NCBI GenBank assembly: GCA_950022295.1
Contig: OX465596.1
Location: 9,300,001-9,364,000, forward strand
Length of the DNA: 64,000 nucleotides
Direction: 5' to 3'
Source of the DNA: Bromus sterilis
Lineage: Eukaryota; Streptophyta; Magnoliopsida; Poales; Poaceae
Below, piece after piece: positions 56,666 through 64,000 of the stretch. Under the pieces are notes generated by a model. That model saw nothing but the letters and a program-made list of their open reading frames with translations. It was not told the origin of the DNA and did no database searches. Numbering within the stretch: the first letter of the stretch is position 1; each line of letters starts with the position of its first letter. Position numbers and translations under genes: made by a program.

Positions 56666-58444
56666 TGTTGGGGTTCGGGGCAGAAAACACAAATTTTTCA
56701 TAACCTACGATACCCAAACCCAAGACCTATGCTATGATGATGCAAGTAACGGACAGAGATAGGTCACATACCAGTATGTAGTCCGTTAAGCGGGAAACGT
56801 TCCCGCATGAACGTGGTTGGTGTAGTCGTACCGGCAATCCCCGATGCCGCGCAGATCCACGATGACTCCTGTAGCCACCCGATCCTTGCAGACCGATGAT
56901 GGGATTACGTCCCCGTCGGAACGTTGCTGATGAAGACCTAGCGATAAGACCACGACGATGAAGTAGCACCACAAGCCTCGCGGGATTATACACATACAGT
57001 ATACCCGACGTCCCTCTGGGCTCCGAACCAGTAGAGCAGCGGAAAGAAGATGGATTCGGATCCCGATTCCAGCAGCACGACGGCGTGCGTATGGTGGAGA
57101 AATCCCCAACCAAGTGTAGACTCCAAACAAGGGGAGTCCACTCGAGGAAGGAGAAAGGAGGGAGAGAGAGATGAGAGAAACTTGTCTCAAATCAATTTGT
57201 ATGAAGAAAAAGGGCACCCTACCCCTCCTTATATAGGCCAAGGAGGGGTGCCACCCTCCCCTCCACTTTCGGGGTGAGACTAATCCCAAGGGGAGGGAAA
57301 ATGGCGCAGCCCTAGGGGGGTGGGCCCCCTTCATGGCGCCATGGCCCATGGGGGAGGACTCCCTCTCCCCCTAATGGGCCCTATGAGGCCCATGTGCCTT
57401 TTCTTCCATTTTTAATTATATTTAAATACATTTTAATATTTAATTCAGATAATTAAATAATAAAACATATATTAAACATTATTAAATATATTTTGAATCT
57501 TTCAAAATACCCGGAACAACTTCCGGCCTTCATCGGAACAATTCCGGTGTTCTCTCCAATTTCTCCGGTGATCCCGAATCAATCCTTACTGCGTCGAATA
57601 CCCTTAAGTGTAACACCCTACGGTCCGGGAAACAGCAGACATGATCGAGAAAATTCTCATTGATCAATGACTAATCAATTGGACCTGGTTACAATCCTTG
57701 ATAGCCCCTGCGCTTCCATCGAATGAACTTCAATCGCTGTTGGATCCGTTAACCGTGTGCCTGTTCTCTTTGTCCTATGGTACTTTGCTTGTCCGAGGTT
57801 TGATCATCGGTATCCACTATACCTAGTTCGTCCTCGTTCTCAACAAACAAGTTTACTCGTTCCCGTGATATTACAACTCCGTGACCTAGTCACACGTTTG
57901 CAAACTTTATGATGCAATATCACCGAGTGGGCCCAGAGTACCTATCCGTCACACGGATGGACAAATCCCGCTTTGATCTATTTGCATACTCATCAACCAT
58001 CTATTTCGGAATACCCAAAGTGCACCGTTATAGCCAGCATATTTCAGTTAGGCGGTGGGATACAAATCAAAGTCTCCTCATAGATGACAATTACGTATGA
58101 TCATTACGGTCAAATGATCTGGTCACTACGTTATAGTTATCGCAATGTCGAACTATGTGACTTGATCACATCGCAACACTTCTGGTGGGTGTATGTCCAT
58201 CATATCATTATCCAATGATACGACTCCATTGTCAATAGACGACATTGTCTCATGATCAGGAAACCTTGATCATCAATCGCCCAATGGACTAGTATACTAG
58301 GGTTTACTAGGGACCTGGTTGTTTGTATACCACACCTGTATTAATGTTTCCGCTTAATACAGTTCTAGCACGGTATCAAACGTATTATGAACTAATGGAA
58401 TATGCTCGATAAAACATATTTTATTTGCCTCTAGGGCACATTCC
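56666..58444 (-). repeat. Element F 5' LTR (right-hand copy, last bases missing)
   Basis: It starts TGTTGGGG and follows 50154-51943 with few differences, but stops at GGCACATTCC instead of GGCACATTCCCAATA. The next base begins the filler patch. Confidence 0.88.
57226..57235 (-). promoter_or_regulatory. TATA box in element F 5' LTR
   Basis: TATATAAGGA on the minus strand, at the position expected to drive transcription of the element. Confidence 0.55.
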
Positions 58445-58500
58445 GCTACCACTATCTGAATTTGGTCTGTGATTAATGTGAAAAATAGTTGTATTTTATT
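58445..58500 (+). other. Filler patch at the duplication junction
   Basis: These 56 bp match 23321-23379 (and 63537-63595), part of the LINE region, except for a 3-bp deletion. On the left they abut the broken element F LTR with CC in common. On the right they jump to sequence matching 18261 with G or TT.G in common. Confidence 0.9.
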
Positions 58501-59590
58501 GTGTGGGAGAGATTCACGCTCCGCTTGAACTAGAACTCCTCATAGGATTTGCATGCTTATTCTTTAAGCTTTAAGCTGTTCTTTTTCTTTTCTTAGCTGT
58601 TGTTCTGTTTAGTTGTAGTGCTTTAGTTTTTTTAGAGCTTTTATTTTGTCTTAGGTTGAACTTTCTATAGGTTGCATGTTTTATCTTGTTAGAGAGTTTT
58701 CCTGTTGCACTGAATTCTGTGTTTTGACTGAATGTAGGTAGTTAAAGTTGCTATTCTCTTTGTAGTAGTAACTTGCAATAGTTTTGAGGTATTGACTAGA
58801 GTAATGTTTGAACTTATGGTGTCAAGAGCTCTTGCCTATTAATGATAGATGTCGTATTTTTGGCAATTCGTGTGTTTTTCTAAAACCAAAAAACCCCTGT
58901 TGAGAACTCTAGCTACTAGATGGATCACTAACCTCTGGAGGGTTCGAATATTAGAGTACACTCACGTACCATGAGTCGAGGATGCGCAAGGATAACCAAA
59001 CCCCCATACACTCCTCCTCGGGGTACCTGTCTCTTTGTGAACCTCCTGATTAGACTGAGAGTTACCGATAATAAGTGCATGAGTTCTTCGGACTAATGTG
59101 AGTATTCGAAAGTTGACACTTCCACCCACCTATATTTTTTCTAGCCTCTTCGGTACCGTGCATTGCCCTTTCTCACTTCGAGAGTTGGCGCATACTTCGC
59201 CGGTGCATCCAAACCCTTGGCACGATACACTCTGTCATCATAAGCCTCCTTATATCTTTCCTCAAAACAGCCACCATACCTACCTACAAGGCATTTCCAT
59301 AGCCTTTCCGAGATACATTGCCATGCAACATCCACCTTCTCATGACTTAATCTTCATGTCATACATGCTACTTGCTTGATCGATGAGTCGCATGCTAGTT
59401 GGGCCTTGCCCTAAACATTGCTACATGACGCGCTAGTATCATTGCATATCCTGCTACACTGGCAGAGGCATACATTTGCATACTTCATGATAGTTACATT
59501 TTCTTTATGTGAGTACCTTTGTAAAGTGTGAAAGATCTCCTATATTCTTGTAAAATATAGAGTATGGCCCCTAAAGTGAGGAAAAGAACC

Positions 59591-59653
59591 CAAAGAGGAC
59601 AAAATCAAAAGATCCCAAAGAGGACAAAATCAAAAGATCCCAAAGAGGACAAA
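59591..59653 (+). repeat. 25-bp tandem repeat (2.6 copies), duplicate copy
   Basis: Units start at 59591, 59616 and 59641, one fewer than at 19351. Confidence 0.9.
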
Positions 59654-60538
59654 TGAGAGTTAAATAGAAAGAGCCATTGAGGCCACCAAAAAATACAAAA
59701 AAATAGAAAAAAGAGAAAAAAAAGAGAGAAGGGGGCATACTACTATTCCTTTTGAGAGATCCACACTAGTACTTCATCTTCTATCCCTTGTACTCCATAG
59801 AGATCATCATCATGCATATAGCTATGTGGGGACCCTTCACACTATAGAACTTGGCTTGTATATTCCAATGATGAGCCTCCTCAAACGAGCTCTAGGTCTT
59901 CTTGAGCAAGCGAGTTAGATGCACCCCCACTAGCTCCCTTGGAGAGCTTTTAGCTCACATGTGCATCCGTTGTATGGCAATCCCTACTCCTCACATCATA
60001 TCTATCATATGGCTTTCTCTCGCCTATGATTGTCCTCATTGATGTGAGCCTTTCACACCTTTTTGTCTTCCTCCTCCACCTTATTTCTGTTTCGCCTTTT
60101 AGGTGTCAACTTTCTTGCTCACGCTCATCCATTGCATGAGTGCTCAAAATATCGAAAGGGAGTGGATCAGTTTGACTTGTACTTGACTAGTGGTCTGGGG
60201 ACGAGTCCAAAAGAATCCAAAGGAGACCAAGTGTGAAACTGTAGTAGATAGTTGTTCTCAACAACCTTTTTTCTCTTTCTTCCCAGTCCCTTGCTTGCAC
60301 GCAAACACCATTTGGAGACATTCGAGTCACGGACAGCAAGAGCTCTTGCACCTTTTGTTCTTTTGTTGCTTGTGTCAATGCTAATATAGACTCTTGCTTG
60401 TTAAGACTTGAATTGAATTGCATGCTTTGATTGCTTTACTTAAAAGTCCTTATTTGGTTGTGTGGCATGTCACCACAGAAATTATGCTTGTTATCATTTA
60501 CCTACTCGAGGACGAGCAGGAATTAAGCTTGGGGATGT

Positions 60539-62181
60539 TGATACGTCCCAAACGTATCTATAATTTCTGCTTGCTCCATGCATGTTTTGTGTGACTTTGC
60601 CATGTTTTGCTTGAACTTTCATACACTTTTTAACCTATTTGGACTAACCTACTAACTCAGTGCACCCAGCTGCCAGTTGCTGTTTTCTGCTGTTTTTGTA
60701 TTTCAGGTTTTCCGGCCATTAAAAGTGCTCCAAAAAATCCGGAAAAATCTGATAAAAAATCAGCGACACGGAAGCTTCCGGAAACACCAAAGGAGGGAAG
60801 GGGGCCACCAAAGGGACTCCAGAAGGGCCCCTGGCGCGGCCCCACCCTAGGCCGCGCCAGGGAGCCTCCTGGCTGCCATGTGGCCCCTCTCGGTGCCCCC
60901 TTCGCCTATATTTACCCCCCTTGACGGAAACCCCTAATATCGATCCCTCTTTCGCGATCTCGCCTCTGTTCCGCCGCCGCCGTCGTTTCAAGATTGGGGC
61001 TGCCTGGAGAAGCTGCTCCGTCACCGTGTCGGGAGAAGCTACCCCCTCCGGGAGATCATCCATAGCCATGGACGCCTCCCGTATGTACCGTGAGTAGTTC
61101 CCCTTGGACCATGGGTCCGTGACCAGTAGCTATGTGATCTATCTCTCCCTCTTTTGTGCTTCCACTTTCGAGTCCTCGTGAGCTGCCTCACATGATCGAG
61201 GCATCTATGTAATTTCTGTTGTTGCTATGCTGAGTTTGTTGGGATCTGATGGATTATGAGACTATGTTCAGACTGTGATGAGTAATATATTTGGTTTTTC
61301 TCTTTTATATTTTGTTCTTTAGTAAATGCTTGCATGTTCGCCGTTGCGGTATTTGCTTTGGCCAAGTATTTTATTTGAACTCCAAGAGAGAGTGTTATGC
61401 TCGATTGTGGGTTCAGCCCCTTGATGTCTAGCTTGAGTGACAGAAACATGAGACTAGGGGATGTGATGTTGCCACCAGAGATAACACAACGGTGCTTGTA
61501 CCTGCGGGTGCAAGGATTGTTTACTTTACGCAAAGTTCTTTTAATGCAGTTGTCTGTTGCTTTGAGATTACACTTTGGGTGGGATTCGCAACTTAATACC
61601 AGCGAGATGTTCTGGATAGATATCTCAAGGTGGATGATTCGTAGTAGATGCAGATGGATTTCGGTCTACTTACCTTGGCGTACTGCCCATTGCTTTTGAG
61701 CCCTTCCTTTCTTTGCAACATAGTTAGCATTGCGGTGCCTTCATAATCCTGTCAATTGCCCAACTGTGATTTGTTTACCTCGTTAGCACTTTTATCGTCT
61801 TTTGGGAGAGAGACATCACTAGTGAAAATCACGGGACCCCGGTCCATCTTCACATTATTGTTCACACTACCAATTTACTTGCAGTCTTTACTTTCAGTTA
61901 CCACTATCATTATCTCTTGCGTTAATCCTTTGTAAAAAGCAAGGACGGAGGAATTGACAACTCCTCTGTACTCGTTGGGAGCAAAGTTATTTGTATCTGT
62001 GTGCAGGTCCAGGTGAAGTTAGCAATATCGTAAACGGCGCCTTGTTCACTTTACCACCTACTTGTATCTCCTGAGTCCTACTGGTCCGACAACCTTGGTA
62101 TCTTCACTGAGGGAAACTTGCTGCTGCACTGCATCTCACACCTTCCACTTGGGGTAACCAATGAGGGGCGAGAAGCCATCA
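60539..62181 (+). repeat. Element B right LTR, duplicate copy
   Basis: It starts TGATACGTCCC and ends CATCA, followed by GAGAG (62182-62186). Nearly identical to 20323-21965 and clearly more diverged from 14330-15975. TATATTTA is at 60907-60914. Confidence 0.93.
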
Positions 62182-62272
62182 GAGAGCTCGAGGCACACAC
62201 GCGACGGGCAACAGAGCCACCGACAGGTAGGGCCGATGCGCATACAAACGAACAAGACGACGTAGACCTCGC

Positions 62273-62612
62273 TAGACCACTCCACTGAGCAGTGGACCAG
62301 GCTCCACATGGCCTAGCGGCAGCGACGCGCGCGAGCCGAGCGGGTGCAGCAGGCGCACGCCACCCACCAAATGCCCACGACGCACACGTAACCCAAGGCC
62401 GGAGGCAGCGCGACAGGCAAACCTGTCTAGACCACCTTAATGAGTAGTGGACCGGAGCAGCGGAGCAGGGTCGACATGGCCCAGCGACAACGACGCACGC
62501 GAGCCGAGCGGGTACAGAAGGCGCGTGGCACCCACCAAGCGTCCACGCCGGGTACGTCACCCACGACAGGCGGCAGTGCAATACGTCAGCCACGACCGGA
62601 GGCAGCGCGACG
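62273..62612 (+). repeat. GC-rich ~155-bp tandem repeat, duplicate copy
   Basis: Corresponds to 22057-22396 with a few substitutions. The following 62613-63590 repeats 22397-23374 and has no recognised gene. Confidence 0.75.
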
Positions 62613-63590
62613 ACACGGAGGGACACACACGCGGGAGAACCTCGCACCCTCTGATGCGCGGGACCGCTTCAACACGAGGAACCAACCGTCAGCACCGCTT
62701 TTCTCCAGGACACGCGTGAGGAAACAATGGCCAGATCCGACGCCCAATGGCGACGCGCGCGAAGAACTGTTCAGCACATCGCACGATCGACGAGGGGCAC
62801 ACACCGGAGGATGGTCCGAAGAGGCGGGTAGACTTGCCCTGTTAATAGGAGTAACTAGGAAAAATTGTCCGTGCATTGCAACGGGAGACACATTACTAAA
62901 ATGTTGTCATTGTAGCAAAAAAAAGGCAGGAAAACCCCTCCGTTTAAGATAATATCAATAAAATCCAAACAATAAAGTTTGAGGGCCTTTGTATTTGTTA
63001 TGTCAGGTTAAAAAATTGAAACCCTGGTCTAGAAATTTTTTGCTGGAAGAAAATTAGGACATGTATAGACTGATACGAGCGAACAATTGATGCAAGTAGT
63101 GGCCCATAGGAATAAATATTAAATGAAAGACATTGACAATTAGCAAAATAATCACCTTTATTGCTACACAACATATTACCAAAGTCTCGTACGTATAGCA
63201 CATCAAGGGCACATATCTTTTGATCTAGTGTTTTATACATACTTCAATTTTGTTTTTAGTTAATCTACTATTTTAGACTATGTTTTAATTTTTTAAATGT
63301 ACTCCACTAAGAATGAGATTGATCAAATGAAAACCTTTTCTCCATGTTGTGCAAAGTATGCTCCTGATGCATGAGAATCGGAAGCAAGAGGATACTCCAT
63401 TTTCTCATAAACAACTTCAAGAAAGTGAGTGGAAATTGGGTGTGTTCTTCCTTCAACACTAATTACAGAGAAATATCTTGGGGCAAATCAGGATTAATCC
63501 GGTGTACTTGATCTGACATCGGAGCATCTCAAAACCGCTACCACTATCTGAATTTGGTCTGTGATTAAAGATGTGAAAAATAGTTGTATT

Positions 63591-63788
63591 TTATTGCCTT
63601 CTGCAACCCTTTTTCGGGATGTATGTATGGATCCTCAAAAGACTAGAAAGATCCTCTACACATAAGAGGAACAAATAAGGTGAAAGAGGGTCTCTTTGAC
63701 GGAGGCCCCTAGTAAACGTGAACATGTCTATCTCTTCAGAGTTAAATCTGACTTGGTATCTCACTGAACTGATACAAACCATCATCAT
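63591..63788 (-). pseudogene. LINE reverse transcriptase fragment, duplicate copy
   Basis: The 65-residue minus-strand frame, including QRDPLSPYLFLL, is the same as at 23375-23572, including the Arg in place of the usual Gly. It is a non-functional relic. Confidence 0.75.
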
Positions 63789-64000
63789 GGATATCCACGT
63801 TCAGTAAATCCCAGTCTTCACATCATATTAACGCTCAACCAAGTAGCTTTACATGCCTCCCTTTGTAAAAATCTGGGAATCTTAATATACCCCTGGTTTG
63901 GTCAAGTTTACAGCAAACCAAGCGGGGCCTTATGCTTTTCCTTGTTGCTTGATCTTTCCATAATTTTCCAAAAAAAAAGAACAGCCAAGAATTCCAGTTC

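Larger units (their letters stand above)
50154..58444 (-). mobile_element. Element F: Copia-type (BARE/Angela-like) element without intact genes
   Basis: On the minus strand it has two ~1.78 kb LTRs, a primer site next to the right-hand LTR and a polypurine tract next to the left-hand LTR. The plus-strand layout (TGTTGGGG.. LTR ..GCCTCTAGGGCACATT, then GTCTCCCACTTGCACTAGAG) matches reversed BARE/Angela-type Copia elements. The 4.7 kb interior has only short frames. The right LTR lacks its final ~6 bp where the duplicated segment is joined. It sits inside element E's right LTR. Confidence 0.85.
58501..62181 (+). mobile_element. Partial copy of element B within the duplication
   Basis: Corresponds to 18261-21965. 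It lacks the left LTR, primer site and Gag-like frame, and keeps the non-coding interior, polypurine tract and right LTR. Confidence 0.93.
58501..64000 (+). repeat. Segmental duplication, copy 2 (continues past window)
   Basis: It matches 18261-23784 in the same orientation at about 99.6% by eye, including element B's internal 3' part, right LTR, GAGAG, GC-rich repeats and LINE scrap. The window ends inside it. Confidence 0.96.

Overview
This is repeat-dominated nuclear DNA from a large-genome grass, most probably of the wheat/barley/rye tribe (Triticeae). That is an inference from very long Gypsy LTRs, a Copia LTR with BARE/Angela-style termini, Stowaway MITEs and a GC-rich monocot-type first exon. 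No tRNA, rRNA, CRISPR or bacterial-style operon is visible. Family assignments rest on domain order, primer-binding sites (PBS) and termini, not on database searches.

Layout. (A) 1-13832: Gypsy chromovirus (Tekay/Del type), plus strand, with ~4.4 kb LTRs and an uninterrupted gag-pol ORF; about 145 bp of its left LTR lie outside the window. (Spacer) 13833-14329. (B) 14330-21965: complete non-autonomous Athila-type element with 1.64 kb LTRs, tRNA-Asp-type PBS and a perfect 5-bp target duplication (GAGAG). (Low-copy island) 21966-28949: GC-rich tandem repeats, a LINE reverse-transcriptase scrap, one plausible two-exon host gene at 24035-25652 (transit-peptide-like exon plus a cathepsin-propeptide I29 exon, with Stowaway MITEs in its intron), and a complete hAT-type MITE with 8-bp target duplication. 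(C) 28950-34977: minus-strand Gypsy element cut off inside pol, with one complete 3.9 kb LTR. (D) 34978-44031: minus-strand Tat-lineage Gypsy element with dual RNase H, an antisense extra ORF and one LTR. (E) 44032-50153: plus-strand Gypsy element related to C, both LTRs cut. (F) 50154-58444: minus-strand Copia-type element without intact genes. (G) 58445-64000: a near-identical duplicate of 18261-23784, joined to F through a 56-bp patch copied from the LINE scrap.

History as read from junctions: E inserted first; D inserted into E's left LTR and F into E's right LTR. C has a clean LTR end inside D's antisense ORF, so it probably inserted there, after which a deletion removed C's left part, D's other LTR and most of E's left LTR. 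F's right end was then broken and repaired or joined with a copy of the 18-24 kb segment. The copies in that segmental duplication differ less than B's own two LTRs, so the duplication is younger than B. It runs off the right edge just before the point where a second copy of the I29 gene would begin.

The only sequence likely to serve the host is the I29-propeptide gene, itself damaged by a 100-bp tandem duplication. The most unusual structural signal is the duplication with its filler junction.
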